Assembly (NCBI RefSeq): GCF_003665435.1
Contig: NZ_CP023407.1
Coordinates: 744,001 to 808,000, forward strand
Reading direction: 5' to 3'
Length of the DNA stretch: 64,000 bases
DNA from: Streptomyces fungicidicus
Lineage (GTDB): Bacteria > Actinomycetota > Actinomycetes > Streptomycetales > Streptomycetaceae
In this document: positions 19,088 to 28,286 of the stretch, one piece after another
Position numbering within the stretch: the stretch's first letter is position 1
Layout of the letters: every line of letters begins with the position of its first letter
The notes under the pieces: model-generated
Told to the model about the DNA's origin: nothing
Database searches by the model: none
What the model saw: only the letters and a program-made list of their open reading frames with translations
Translations under genes and position numbers: made by a program

Positions 19088-19741
19088 ATGAGGTCCCTGG
19101 AGAGGCATCGCGACGTCGGCGCCTACGCGCTCGGTGTGCTGGACGAGGCGGATGCCTTCCGTTTCGAGGACCACCTCATGGAGTGCCCCCAGTGCGCCCT
19201 CCAGGTGACCGAATTCGGTCCCGCGGCACGCCAGTTGATGCTGTACCGGAGCTCCACCCCGCGCCTGGTGCACCCACTGGCCAAGCCGGGTCCGAGGATG
19301 CTGGACCGGCTGCTGGCGCAGGTGGCGGCGCGCCGCCGCGCGGGGCGCCGGCGGCTGCTGCTGGCGCTGGCCGCCTCGGTGGTGGCCGCGGTGTGCGCGC
19401 CGGCCCTCGCGGTGACGGCGCGGGACGACGGCGGAAGCGCCGTGAGCATCACGGCGACCGACGAGCGGTCCGGGGTGTGGGCACAGGTGACCACGGCGGA
19501 CGAGGCCTGGGGCAGCGCCATGGAGATCGAGGTCAAGGACGGCGCCGGTCCCCGGACCTGCCGCCTGGTGGTGGTCGGCCTGGACGGCTCCGAGGAGACG
19601 GTGACCAGCTGGAGCGTGCCCCGCCACGACGCCCGCCCCAACACGGTCCTCGGCGGCTCCGCCATGCACCCCGAGGACATCGCCCGCTACGAGGTGCGCA
19701 CCGCCGAGGGCGAGAGCCTGGTGACGCTGGAGCCGCGGTGA
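19088..19741 (+). CDS. Membrane anti-sigma factor with zinc-finger (ZAS) domain
   Basis: 217 residues. The N-terminal zinc-binding anti-sigma domain shows 'HRDVGAYALGVLDEADAFRF' and the H-x3-C-x2-C core HLMECPQC. A single membrane helix (about residues 93-113, 'LLLALAASVVAAVCAPALAV') separates it from an extracellular domain of about 100 residues. This is the layout of RskA/RsuA-type anti-sigma factors, which bind their ECF partner at the membrane. The partner is most likely the sigma factor at 17738. The extracellular part contains 'ITATDERSGVWAQV', an anti-sigma-K-type sensor fold. Confidence 0.88.
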   Translation: MRSLERHRDVGAYALGVLDEADAFRFEDHLMECPQCALQVTEFGPAARQLMLYRSSTPRLVHPLAKPGPRMLDRLLAQVAARRRAGRRRLLLALAASVVAAVCAPALAVTARDDGGSAVSITATDERSGVWAQVTTADEAWGSAMEIEVKDGAGPRTCRLVVVGLDGSEETVTSWSVPRHDARPNTVLGGSAMHPEDIARYEVRTAEGESLVTLEPR

Positions 19742-19759
19742 GGCCGCACGGCCGGGTGC

Positions 19760-20623
19760 TCACTTCAGCAGCCGGGAGAGCCTCCGGTCGGCCAGCGGCT
19801 TGCCGCCCGTCTGGCAGGTCGGGCAGTACTGCAGCGAGGAGTCGCTGAAGGAGACCTCGCGGACGGTGTCCCCGCACACCGGGCAGGGCTCACCGGTACG
19901 GCCGTGGACCCTGAGGCCGCTCTTCTTCTCCGCCTTGAGCCGCCCGGCCGCGACCCCGCGGGAGCGCTCCACCGCCTCGGTGAGGGTGCCGCGCAGCGCC
20001 TCGTACAGCCGGGTGGTCTCCTCCGGGGTGAGGGAGGCGGCCAGTTTGAACGGGGACATGCGGGCCGCGTGCAGGATCTCGTCGCTGTAGGCGTTCCCGA
20101 CGCCCGCGATCAGGCCCTGGTCCCGCAGCGCGCCCTTGAGCCGGCGGCGTTCGCCGGAGAGGAGCTCCGCCAGCCGCCGCTCGTCGAAGTCACCGGCCAG
20201 CGGGTCGGGGCCGAGCCGGGCGACGCCCGGCACCTCCGCCGGGTCCGCCACCACGTACACCGCGAGCCGCTTCTGGGTGCCGGCCTCCGTGAGGTCGAAG
20301 CCGGCGCCGGTCTCCAGCGCCACCCGCAGGGCGAGCGGGCCCCTGCCGGGGCGGGGCGGGCCGCTGGGCAGGCGGTCCTTCCACTGCAGCCAGCCGGCGC
20401 GGGCCAGATGGGTGACGAAGTACGGTCCGCCGTCCGTCTCCAGGCCGAGGAACTTGCCGTACCGGTGCACGGCGATGACCTCGCGGCCCTCCAGGGCCGT
20501 GAGCGGCGGGTCGTAGGTCTTCAGGACGCTGATCGCCACGGGCAGCACGCGCACGATCTCGTGGCCGACGAGGTGCTCGGAGAGGAAGTCCCTGAGCGCC
20601 TCGACCTCGGGCAGTTCCGGCAT
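19760..20623 (-). CDS. Formamidopyrimidine-DNA glycosylase / endonuclease VIII family enzyme
   Basis: 287 residues. It starts with the catalytic MPELPEVE (N-terminal Pro and Glu), has the beta-hairpin lysine in 'RYGKFLGL', the helix-two-turn-helix 'IAGVGNAYSDEILHAARMSP', and a C-terminal zinc finger (CPVCG ... CPTCQ). These are all the residues needed for base excision of oxidised purines or pyrimidines plus AP lyase activity. Streptomyces has several Fpg/Nei paralogues, so MutM versus Nei specificity is left open. Converges with the anti-sigma gene 18 bases away. Confidence 0.92.
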   Translation of the reverse strand: MPELPEVEALRDFLSEHLVGHEIVRVLPVAISVLKTYDPPLTALEGREVIAVHRYGKFLGLETDGGPYFVTHLARAGWLQWKDRLPSGPPRPGRGPLALRVALETGAGFDLTEAGTQKRLAVYVVADPAEVPGVARLGPDPLAGDFDERRLAELLSGERRRLKGALRDQGLIAGVGNAYSDEILHAARMSPFKLAASLTPEETTRLYEALRGTLTEAVERSRGVAAGRLKAEKKSGLRVHGRTGEPCPVCGDTVREVSFSDSSLQYCPTCQTGGKPLADRRLSRLLK

Positions 20624-20640
20624 ACGTCCAGAGTGCCATC

Positions 20641-20665
20641 CGCCGGCCGGACACCGCGGCCGGCG
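20641..20665 (-). terminator. Hairpin after the phosphatase gene
   Basis: Perfect 9-bp stem (CGCCGGCCG/CGGCCGGCG) with a 7-base loop, starting 4 bases past the phosphatase stop and 17 bases before the glycosylase start on the same strand. It may separate the two genes' transcripts. Confidence 0.55.
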
Positions 20666-20669
20666 CGGT

Positions 20670-22766
20670 TCAGACCGGGTCGGGTTCCTTCTCCACCACG
20701 AACTCGCACCACACGCACTTGCCGCCGCCGCGTGCCTCCACGCCCCAGACGTCGGTCAGCGTCTCGATCAGGAGCAGGCCCCGCCCGGAGACGCCCGACT
20801 CCCCGGCCTCCCTGCGGCGCGGCAGGGCGCTGGAGGTGTCCTCGACCTCCACCCGCACGCGCGGCTCGCCGCCGGTGAGGGCCCTGAGGGTGACGACCGC
20901 GGCGCCCTCGGTGTGCATCAGCACGTTGGTGATCATCTCGTCGGCGACCAGTTCGATCTCGTCGGCCCGGTCCCCCGCGCCCCAGGCCCCCACCGCCGTA
21001 CGGATCATGCGCCGGGCCCCGGCGAGGGCCTCGGGATCGCCCGGTGTCACCCGCTGCCGGAGCCGGCCGCCGGGCCGCTGGCTGTCCAGGACGCGGCGGC
21101 GCAGCACGAGCAGCGCCACGTCGTCGTCGCCGCCGCGTTCCTCGGCCACGTCGATGAGCCGGTCGGCGAGCTCCCGTACGTCGTCGGGCCCTTCGGCGAT
21201 CAGCGCGGACAGGGTCTCGATGCCGTCGTCGACGTCGGAACCGGGCCGCTCGACGAGTCCGTCGGTGCACAGCAGCAGCGTCTCGCCGGGGTCGAGCTCT
21301 ATCGTGCCGACCGGGTAGTCGAGCCGCCCGAACTCCGCGGACAGGCCGAGCGGCAGCCCGCCGGGGACGCAGACCCGCCGGCAGAAGCCGTCGGCGCGGC
21401 GCACCAGCGGGTCGAGGTGACCGGCCCGGACGATCTGGAGCAGGCCGGTGGACAGGTCGGCCTCGGCGTAGAGGCAGGTGGCGGAGCGGTCGGTGTCGAG
21501 CTCGTCCAGGAAGACGGAGGCCCGGGCCATCACGGTGGCCGGCGGGTGGCCCTCGGCGGCGTAGGCGCGCAGCACGATGCGCAGCTGGCCCATGACGGCG
21601 GCGGCGTGCGTGTCGTGCCCCTGGACGTCGCCGATGACGGCGCCCACCCGGCCGCCGGGCAGCGGGATCAGGTCGTACCAGTCGCCGCCGATGTCCCGGC
21701 CGAGGGAGCCGCCGATGGTCGCGGCGCGGTAGCGGACGGCGAGGTCGGCGCCGGGCACGCTGGGGATGGTGCGCGGCAGCATCGCCTGCTGCAGTTTCTG
21801 CGCGAGGTCCATCTCCTGCTCGTAGAACATCGCGCGCTGCAGGCTCTGCGCGATGCTGCTGCCGAGGGCGACGAGGATGTTGCGTTCGTCGGCGGTGAAG
21901 CCGCGCCGGTCGCTGTAGAGCAGGCCCATGCCCCCGATCGGGCGGCCCTGGACGATGAGCGGCAGATAGGCGGCCGAGGTGATGTGCAGTCCGGTGATGC
22001 CCTCCCAGAGCCCCGGATAGCGGTCGGCGAAGTCCTCCGGGGACTCGATGAAGCGCGGGCTGAGCGTGCGCACCGCCTCGCTCATCGGGTAGGGCTCGTC
22101 GATCCGGGTGACGTCGGTGCCCGGCACGAAGCTGCCTTCGGGGCCCTCGGCGACGAGCCGGATCCGGCCGGCCTCGACCAGGCCCATCACCAGGCTGGTG
22201 GCGCCCAGATGGGTGAGGCCGTGGGTGTCCTTCAGGGCGTCGATGACCTCCCGCACCGTGCGGGCGTGGGCGAGGGCGGCGGTGGTGAGCTGGACGATGT
22301 TGGTCTGCCGGCGGCGGGCGTTCCCCTGCGCGGCCTGCTCCCGCCGGGCCTCGGCGTCGTCGAGCTCCTGGGTGGCGTCGCGGACGATGCCGATGACGCG
22401 GTGGGGCCGGCCGGTGTCGTCCCGGCGGATGTAGCCCTGGGTGTGGGTCCAGCGCATGGAGCCGTCGCGGCGGCGGACGCGGAAGTAGGCGCCGTAGTTC
22501 TCCCTGCCGTCCTTGAGCGCCTGGGAGACGGTGGCGTCCAGCCGCAGGGCCTCCGCGGGCGGTATCCGCACCGACAGGGTCGTGGGGCAGTCGTCGTACT
22601 CGTCCGGGCGCACGTCGAAGATCTCGTGCGCCTGGGCGTCCATCTGCATCACCCCGGCGTCCAGATCCCAGTCGAAGCTCCCCATGCGGTTGAGCACCAG
22701 GATCGGATCCGGGTGGTCCGGCCAGTCGTCCGGGAGTGACAGGGGGTGCGCTCCCCGATCAGCCAT
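20670..22766 (-). CDS. PAS-GAF-PP2C (SpoIIE-type) phosphatase with C-terminal ATPase domain
   Basis: 698 residues. PAS domain at about 25-135 ('GSFDWDLDAGVMQMDAQAHEIF', 'GIVRDATQEL'), GAF at about 155-320, SpoIIE-type PP2C phosphatase at about 335-555 with metal ligands in 'GGDWYDLIPL', 'GDVQGHDTHAA' and 'LLCTDGLVERPG', and an anti-sigma-like HATPase at about 570-690 ('ELVADEMITNVLMHT', 'GRGLLLIETLTDVWGV'). Such proteins both dephosphorylate anti-sigma antagonists and act as kinases in partner-switching modules. No STAS gene is adjacent. Start: ATG at 22766 with AAGGTGG before it. Confidence 0.92.
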   Translation of the reverse strand: MADRGAHPLSLPDDWPDHPDPILVLNRMGSFDWDLDAGVMQMDAQAHEIFDVRPDEYDDCPTTLSVRIPPAEALRLDATVSQALKDGRENYGAYFRVRRRDGSMRWTHTQGYIRRDDTGRPHRVIGIVRDATQELDDAEARREQAAQGNARRRQTNIVQLTTAALAHARTVREVIDALKDTHGLTHLGATSLVMGLVEAGRIRLVAEGPEGSFVPGTDVTRIDEPYPMSEAVRTLSPRFIESPEDFADRYPGLWEGITGLHITSAAYLPLIVQGRPIGGMGLLYSDRRGFTADERNILVALGSSIAQSLQRAMFYEQEMDLAQKLQQAMLPRTIPSVPGADLAVRYRAATIGGSLGRDIGGDWYDLIPLPGGRVGAVIGDVQGHDTHAAAVMGQLRIVLRAYAAEGHPPATVMARASVFLDELDTDRSATCLYAEADLSTGLLQIVRAGHLDPLVRRADGFCRRVCVPGGLPLGLSAEFGRLDYPVGTIELDPGETLLLCTDGLVERPGSDVDDGIETLSALIAEGPDDVRELADRLIDVAEERGGDDDVALLVLRRRVLDSQRPGGRLRQRVTPGDPEALAGARRMIRTAVGAWGAGDRADEIELVADEMITNVLMHTEGAAVVTLRALTGGEPRVRVEVEDTSSALPRRREAGESGVSGRGLLLIETLTDVWGVEARGGGKCVWCEFVVEKEPDPV

Positions 22767-22910
22767 GGGCCCACCTTGCCAGCATTCACGCGATTCTTCG
22801 ACCGCTGGGCGGGTTCTGCACGCTTCCCCCACGTGGGTTGCCCGGCCCGCCCGGTGGTATACGGAGAGTCACGGGGTCCGGCGGGGCGAGGCAGGAGGGA
22901 GCGTACGGCC

Positions 22911-24332
22911 GTGGAGTGGTTCACCGCGTCCGACTACTGGCTGAGCCGGTTGGTCTTCCAGCGGGCGCTGGCCGCGCTGTACCTGGTCGCGTTCCTGACG
23001 GCGGCGCTGCAGTTCCGGGCGCTGATCGGGGAGCGCGGGATGCTGCCGGTGCCGCGTTTCGTGGAGCGGGTGCCGTTCCGCAGTTCGCCGAGCCTGTTCC
23101 AGTGGCACTACTCGGACCGGTTCTTCGCCGGCTGCGCCTGGACGGGCTGCGCGGTGTCGGCGGCGCTGGCCGCGGGGGTGGACTCACTGCTTCCGCTGTG
23201 GGGCGGGATGCTGCTGTGGCTGGTGCCGTGGGCGCTGTACCTGTCGGTCGTCAACGTCGGGCAGACCTGGTACGCGTTCGGCTGGGAGTCGCTGCTCCTC
23301 GAGGTCGGCTTCCTCGCGGTGTTCCTCGGCAACGACGAGGTGGCGCCGCCGGTCGTGGTGCTGTTCCTGCTGCGGTGGATCCTGTTCCGGGTGGAGTTCG
23401 GGGCGGGGCTGATCAAGCTGCGGGGCGACGAGTGCTGGCGGAAGCTGACCTGTCTGGACCACCATCACGAGACGCAGCCGATGCCGGGGCCGCTGAGCTG
23501 GTTCTTCCACCACCTGCCGAAGCCGCTGCACCGGGTCGAGGTGGCCGCGAACCATGTCACCCAGCTCGTGGTGCCGTTCCTGCTGTTCGCCCCGCAGCCG
23601 GTCGCGACGGCCGCGGCCGCGCTGATGATCGTGACCCAGTTGTGGCTGGTGCTGTCCGGGAACTTCGCGTGGCTGAACTGGATCACGATCGTGCTGGCCC
23701 TGCCGGTGGTGGTGTTCCCCGCCGAACCGCCAGCGGTGCCCGGCGCGCCGCTGTGGTACGTGGTCGTCGTCCTCGCGGTGTGCGCGGTGCTGCTCGGCCT
23801 CAGCCATCGGCCGGTGCGCAACATGGTCTCCCGCCGCCAGGTGATGAACCGCTCCTTCGACCCGCTGCACCTGGTCAACACGTACGGGGCGTTCGGCAGC
23901 GTCAGCCGGATCCGCTACGAGGTGGTCGTCGAGGGCACGGCGGACGAGTCGCCCCGGAAGGACTCCGACTGGCGGGAGTACGAGTTCAAGGGCAAGCCGG
24001 GTGATCCGCGGCGCTGGCCGCGCCAGTTCGCGCCGTACCATCTGCGGCTCGACTGGCTGATGTGGTTCGCCGCGCTGTCGCCCGCGTACGCCGGTCCGTG
24101 GTTCGGCGCGCTGGTGGAGCGGCTGCTGGAGAACGACCGGGACACGCTGAGGCTGCTGCGCCGCTCCCCCTTCCCGCCGGACGCGCCGCCCCGGCACATC
24201 CGCGCCCGTCTCTTCCGCTACCGGTACACGACCTGGCGGGAGCTGCGGGAGACGGGCGCGTGCTGGGAGCGGACGTATGTGCGGGAGTTCCTGCCGCCCA
24301 CGCGGCTGACGGGGGCGGCTCGGCGGCCGTAG
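22911..24332 (+). CDS. Lipase maturation factor family membrane protein
   Basis: 473 residues; LMF1/LMF2-like (PF06762). Several membrane helices (roughly 15-35, 75-130, 150-175, 235-300) are followed by a conserved soluble C-terminal region ('LVNTYGAFGSVSRIRYEVVV', 'EYEFKGKPGDPRRWPRQFAP', 'YHLRLDWLMWFAAL', 'RYRYTTWRELRETGACW'). In animals LMF1 helps fold dimeric lipases in the ER; the bacterial role is unknown. GTG at 22911 has GGAGGG about 11 bases upstream. Divergent from the PP2C gene with 144 bases between. Confidence 0.88.
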   Translation: MEWFTASDYWLSRLVFQRALAALYLVAFLTAALQFRALIGERGMLPVPRFVERVPFRSSPSLFQWHYSDRFFAGCAWTGCAVSAALAAGVDSLLPLWGGMLLWLVPWALYLSVVNVGQTWYAFGWESLLLEVGFLAVFLGNDEVAPPVVVLFLLRWILFRVEFGAGLIKLRGDECWRKLTCLDHHHETQPMPGPLSWFFHHLPKPLHRVEVAANHVTQLVVPFLLFAPQPVATAAAALMIVTQLWLVLSGNFAWLNWITIVLALPVVVFPAEPPAVPGAPLWYVVVVLAVCAVLLGLSHRPVRNMVSRRQVMNRSFDPLHLVNTYGAFGSVSRIRYEVVVEGTADESPRKDSDWREYEFKGKPGDPRRWPRQFAPYHLRLDWLMWFAALSPAYAGPWFGALVERLLENDRDTLRLLRRSPFPPDAPPRHIRARLFRYRYTTWRELRETGACWERTYVREFLPPTRLTGAARRP

Positions 24333-24350
24333 CCGCGCGGGGTGCGGCCG

Positions 24351-27300
24351 TCAGTTCCGCTTCAGCCGCAGCGTCATCAGCTCGAAGGGCCGCAGCCGTA
24401 CGGTGATCCGGTCGCCGTCGAGCGGGGGTGCCTCGGTGTCCGCCAGCGGGCGTTCCAGCAGGTCGGTCACCTCGATGCCGGTGGCGGCGAAACCGGTGGT
24501 GAGCGTGGCGCGGGCCCGGGCGCCGTGCGCCTCGTGGAAACGGACGACGACGTCGCCGCTGCCGTCGTCGGCCAGTTTCACCGCCGTGACCACGACGGCG
24601 TCCCGGTCCGCCGTCACCAGCGGGGCGACCTCGCCCGCCCCGGTGCGGCGGCGCTCGGGCAGATTGACCCGCCAGCCCTCGCGCACCGCGTCGCCGATGG
24701 ACGCGCCCGGCACCAGCGCGTGCCGGAAGCGGTGCACGCCCTGGTCGGTCTCCGGGTCGGGGAAGCGCGGGGCGCGCAGCAGGGAGACCCGGACCGTGGT
24801 GGTGGTGCCGCGGTCGCCGTCGGCGCGGACCGTGCGGGTCACGTCGTGGCCGTACGTGGAGTCGTTGACGACCGCCACGCCCCAGTCCGGCTCCTGGAGG
24901 TGGACGAAGCGGTGGTTGCACGCCTCGAACTTGGCGGCCTCCCAGGAGGTGTTGGTGTGGGTGGGCCGGAAGAAGTGCCCGAACTGCGTCTCGGACGCGT
25001 AGCGTTCGGCGTGCAGGTCGAGGGGGAAGGCGAGCTTGAGGAACTTCTCCGTCTCGTGCCAGTCGACCTCGGTGTCCACCACGAGCCGCCGCTCCCCCGG
25101 CGGCAGCGACAGCACCTGGACGGCGCGGGAGCTGCCGAAGGAGCGGACGATCCGCACGGAGGCGCCGTCCGCCCCCGCCGCGACCTCGTCCGCGTCGGTC
25201 AGATCGGTGACGGTGTTGCGGTAGAACTCGTCGACGTCCCAGGCGTCCCACATGTTCGGCAGGTCCGGGTGGAGCTGGAGCAGGTTTCCGGCCCGGCCGG
25301 GGGCGATGGTCTCGCGGTCGGCCTCGACGTCGTGGACGGAGACCAGCAGGCCGTTCCCGTCGATCTCCGCCCGCAGCAGGCCGTTGTCGAGGACGTGCCC
25401 GCCGCCGGGGCGCGCGTCGAGGGTGGTTCGGCCCTCGCCGGACGCCGGACGCGCGCCGCCCGCGGGAACGCCCGCACGGGTGTGCGGGGCGGCGTTGAAG
25501 ACCAGCGGGACCGTGCCCTCGCCGGCCAGGGCGCGCTGGGCGGCGTCGATGACGCCGTCGAGTTCCGCGGCGATCCGGGCGTAGGTGGCGCGGGCCTCGC
25601 GGTGCACCCAGGCGATGGAGGAGCCGGGCAGGATGTCGTGGAACTGGTGCAGCAGCACCGTCTTCCAGATCCGGTCCAACTCCTCGTACGGGTAGGCGAA
25701 TCCGGTGCGCACTGCAGCCGTGGCCGCCCAGAGTTCGGCCTCGCGCAGCAGGTGCTCGCTGCGCCGGTTGCCCTGCTTGGTGCCGGCCTGGCTGGTGAGG
25801 GTGGCGCGGTGCAGTTCGAGGTAGAGCTCGCCGACCCAGACGGGCGGCTCGGGGTACTCGGCCTCGGCCTTCGCGAAGAACGCGGACGGCGTCTCCCAGG
25901 TGACCGCCGCCGAGCCCTCCAGGTTCCGCAGCCGGGCAGCCCTGGCGACCATCTCGCGGGTGGTGCCGCCGCCTCCGTCGCCCCAGCCGGTGGGCGCGAG
26001 GGAGTGGCGGGCGACGCCCTTGTCCTTGAAGTTGCGGACGGCGTGGGCGATCTCGCTGCCCATCATCGAGCAGTTGTAGGTGTCGACGGGCGGGAAGTGG
26101 GTGAAGATCCGGGTGCCGTCGACGCCCTCCCAGCGGAAGGTGTGGTGCGGGAAGCTGTTCGTCCGCGACCAGGAGATCTTCTGTGTCAGCAGGTACTTGG
26201 TGCCCGCGGCCTTGATGATCTGGGGCAGTCCCGCGGCGAAGCCGAAGGTGTCCGGCAGCCAGGCCTCGTCGTTCTCGATGCCGAACTCGTCCAGGAAGAA
26301 CCGCTTTCCGTGCACGAACTGCCGGGCCATCGCCTCGGATCCGGGCATGTTGGTGTCCGACTCCACCCACATGCCGCCGGCCGGCACGAACCGCCCGTCG
26401 GCCACCGCCTTCTTCACCCGCGCCCACACCTCGGGCCGGTGCTCCTTCACCCACGCCCACTGCTGGGCCTGCGACATGGCGAAGACGAACTCGGGCTCGT
26501 CCTCGAGCAGGGCTGTCATGTTGGCGGTGGTGCGGGCGACCTTGCGGACGGTCTCGCGCAGCGGCCACAGCCAGGCCGAGTCGATGTGGGCGTGACCGAC
26601 GGCGCTGATGCGGTGCGCGGAGGGCACGGCGGGGGCGGACAGCACCGTGGTGAGACAGGAACGGGCCCGTTCCGCGGTGCCGTTGACGTCCTGGAGGTCG
26701 ACGGCGTCCAGGGCCCGTTCCACCGCGCGGAGGATCTCCCAGCGGCGCGGCGAGTCGGCCGGCAGCTCGGCCATCAGCTCGCCGAGCACCTCGAGGTCGA
26801 CGACCAGCTGCCACACCGTCTCGTCGAGGACGGCGAGGTCCATGCGGGCGAGCGTGTACAGCGGTTCGCTGCCCGCGGTGTCCCTGTCGCCGAGCGGGGT
26901 GGGCCGGAAGGGGTGGTAGCCCATGATGACGGGGTTGGAGGCGGCCTCGATGTGCAGGCGCACCTCCTCGCCGCCCTCGGCGGGCGCGCCGATCCGCACC
27001 CACTGGTTGCGCGGGTTGAGGCCCTTCACCGGGGTGCCGTCCGGCCGGTAGACCAGGCCCTCGCACTGGAAGCCCGGCATGTTCTCGTCGAAGCCGAGGT
27101 CGAGGACGGCCTCCACGGTCCTGCCCGCCCATGCCTCGGGGACGGTGCCGGTGACCCGGAACCAGCTGGTGCCCCAGGGCGCGCCCCAGCGGGCGCCCAC
27201 CCGGACGGGCTCGGGTTCGGCCGCCAGGCCCTCGGCGACGGGGACGGGCTCTCCGGGGGCGTGCCAGACCGCGACCTCGAGCGGTACGGACTCGGGGTAC

Positions 27301-27371
27301 ACGGCGGGGCGGACGCGCTCGTCGAGGACGCGCTTGAGGCGGGCTTCGACCAGGGTGCGGTCGTCATGCAT
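24351..27371 (-). CDS. Alpha-mannosidase, glycoside hydrolase family 38
   Basis: 1006 residues, usual for bacterial GH38. N-terminal domain binds substrate ('PWGTSWFRVTGTVP'); the catalytic domain shows zinc-site motif 'GHAHIDSAWLWPL', nucleophile Asp in 'EAWLPDTFGF' and His in 'NSFPHHTFRW'; the large C-terminal beta domains follow. No signal peptide, so it probably acts inside the cell on imported manno-oligosaccharides or glycoprotein glycans. Start ATG at 27371 with GGAG nine bases away. A dyad (27403-27427) lies in the promoter region. It converges with the LMF gene 18 bases away. Confidence 0.93.
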   Translation of the reverse strand: MHDDRTLVEARLKRVLDERVRPAVYPESVPLEVAVWHAPGEPVPVAEGLAAEPEPVRVGARWGAPWGTSWFRVTGTVPEAWAGRTVEAVLDLGFDENMPGFQCEGLVYRPDGTPVKGLNPRNQWVRIGAPAEGGEEVRLHIEAASNPVIMGYHPFRPTPLGDRDTAGSEPLYTLARMDLAVLDETVWQLVVDLEVLGELMAELPADSPRRWEILRAVERALDAVDLQDVNGTAERARSCLTTVLSAPAVPSAHRISAVGHAHIDSAWLWPLRETVRKVARTTANMTALLEDEPEFVFAMSQAQQWAWVKEHRPEVWARVKKAVADGRFVPAGGMWVESDTNMPGSEAMARQFVHGKRFFLDEFGIENDEAWLPDTFGFAAGLPQIIKAAGTKYLLTQKISWSRTNSFPHHTFRWEGVDGTRIFTHFPPVDTYNCSMMGSEIAHAVRNFKDKGVARHSLAPTGWGDGGGGTTREMVARAARLRNLEGSAAVTWETPSAFFAKAEAEYPEPPVWVGELYLELHRATLTSQAGTKQGNRRSEHLLREAELWAATAAVRTGFAYPYEELDRIWKTVLLHQFHDILPGSSIAWVHREARATYARIAAELDGVIDAAQRALAGEGTVPLVFNAAPHTRAGVPAGGARPASGEGRTTLDARPGGGHVLDNGLLRAEIDGNGLLVSVHDVEADRETIAPGRAGNLLQLHPDLPNMWDAWDVDEFYRNTVTDLTDADEVAAGADGASVRIVRSFGSSRAVQVLSLPPGERRLVVDTEVDWHETEKFLKLAFPLDLHAERYASETQFGHFFRPTHTNTSWEAAKFEACNHRFVHLQEPDWGVAVVNDSTYGHDVTRTVRADGDRGTTTTVRVSLLRAPRFPDPETDQGVHRFRHALVPGASIGDAVREGWRVNLPERRRTGAGEVAPLVTADRDAVVVTAVKLADDGSGDVVVRFHEAHGARARATLTTGFAATGIEVTDLLERPLADTEAPPLDGDRITVRLRPFELMTLRLKRN

Positions 27372-27402
27372 GCGGGGCGCTCCAGGAGTGAGGGCGGGTG
27401 GT

Positions 27403-27427
27403 CACCAGGGGTACACCTCCCCAGGTG
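27403..27427 (-). promoter_or_regulatory. Candidate operator before alpha-mannosidase
   Basis: CACCAGGGG and CCCCAGGTG form 9-bp arms (one mismatch) around 7 bases, centred about 44 bases before the mannosidase start. It is the clearest dyad noticed in the 297-base gap to the divergent VOC gene. A sugar-responsive repressor would be typical, but no regulator gene is adjacent. Confidence 0.4.
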
Positions 27428-27668
27428 CGCACCCGTTCGAACCAGGGCGCCGTCGAGCGGTCGGTGCCCCGCGGCCGGCGGCGGCGTTGCCCCGGCGGGC
27501 CGGGAGGGCCTAGGGTCGCCGGTATGACTGCCGGGTCGGCCGTGGGCCGTACACAGAAGGCGCTCCCGGCCTCGCTCTGAGGCCGCGCCGGGGCGTGGCC
27601 CGTGGCCCGCCCCTCCTCTCCGTGTTGCCGTCCCTCATGGAAACCGACACCGGAGACAGAGACCAGCC

Positions 27669-28064
27669 ATGTCCGCAGCACCGCAAGCAGAGTTGAACCA
27701 CACCGCCGTCTACGCCAGTGACCGCCGGCTCTCCGCCGAGTTCCTCGCGGGGATCCTGGGCCTGGAGGTCGGCGCCCCGTTCGGTCCGTTCCTCCCCGTC
27801 GACCTGGGCAACGGCGTGACCCTGGACTACTACGAGAAGCGGGACGAGCCGGTCCAGGGCCAGCACTACGCCTTCCTCGTGCCGGAGGAGAGGTTCGACG
27901 CCATGATCGCGCGCCTGACGGCGGCCGGGGTCACCTACTACGCGGACCCCGGCCACACCGAGCCGGGCCGGGTCAACGACCTCTTCGGCGGACGGGGCGC
28001 CTACTTCGACGACCCCGACGGCCACAACATGGAGATCATGACCCGGCCCTACGTCCGCCCGTAG
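27669..28064 (+). CDS. VOC (glyoxalase/bleomycin-resistance) family protein
   Basis: 131 residues with the paired beta-alpha-beta-beta-beta fold: 'LNHTAVYASDRRLSAEFLAG', 'VTLDYYEK', 'HYAFLVPEERFDAMIARL' and 'GGRGAYFDDPDGHNMEIMTR'. Metal-ligand candidates are His in LNHTAV, His in QHYAFL and Glu in NMEIMT, which matches active dioxygenase/glyoxalase/FosA-type members. Substrate unknown. No operon partner. Confidence 0.88.
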   Translation: MSAAPQAELNHTAVYASDRRLSAEFLAGILGLEVGAPFGPFLPVDLGNGVTLDYYEKRDEPVQGQHYAFLVPEERFDAMIARLTAAGVTYYADPGHTEPGRVNDLFGGRGAYFDDPDGHNMEIMTRPYVRP

Positions 28065-28112
28065 GGGCGGGGCGCAGGGCCGCGCGGCCGGCCGGGGAAG
28101 GGGCGACGGGAC

Positions 28113-28286
28113 TCAGTCGACGCTGGGCAGGATGTGGGGCTCGGCGAGGTCGTCCTCGTAGCCCGCGAGGCGGATCGGGGCCGAACGGGCCCACACGTCG
28201 AGAATGCCGAGTTCCCCGGGCCGGCGGGCGGCGCGCTCCGGGTGTTCCTTGGGGCGCTCGTCGCTCTTCGTCTTCTCCGGTGTCAC
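28113..28286 (-). CDS. 57-residue conserved-looking small protein
   Basis: GTG at 28286 is preceded by ATAAGGAG with ideal spacing, the frame runs 57 codons to TGA, and the codon bias is strongly Streptomyces-like, so I believe it is real. The first 22 residues are very charged (VTPEKTKSDERPKEHPERAA). The rest is a compact segment 'GELGILDVWARSAPIRLAG' followed by 'YEDDLAEPHILPSVD'. No signal peptide, no cysteine. I cannot name the family. A charged leader plus a distinct short core is also how some ribosomally made peptide precursors look, but no maturation enzyme is nearby. Lies 48 bases from the VOC stop on the other strand. Confidence 0.7.
   Translation of the reverse strand: MTPEKTKSDERPKEHPERAARRPGELGILDVWARSAPIRLAGYEDDLAEPHILPSVD

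Noticed and set aside
24342-27527. 1061-codon open frame on the plus strand
   Set aside because: Exact antisense of the GH38 mannosidase, which has all catalytic motifs.
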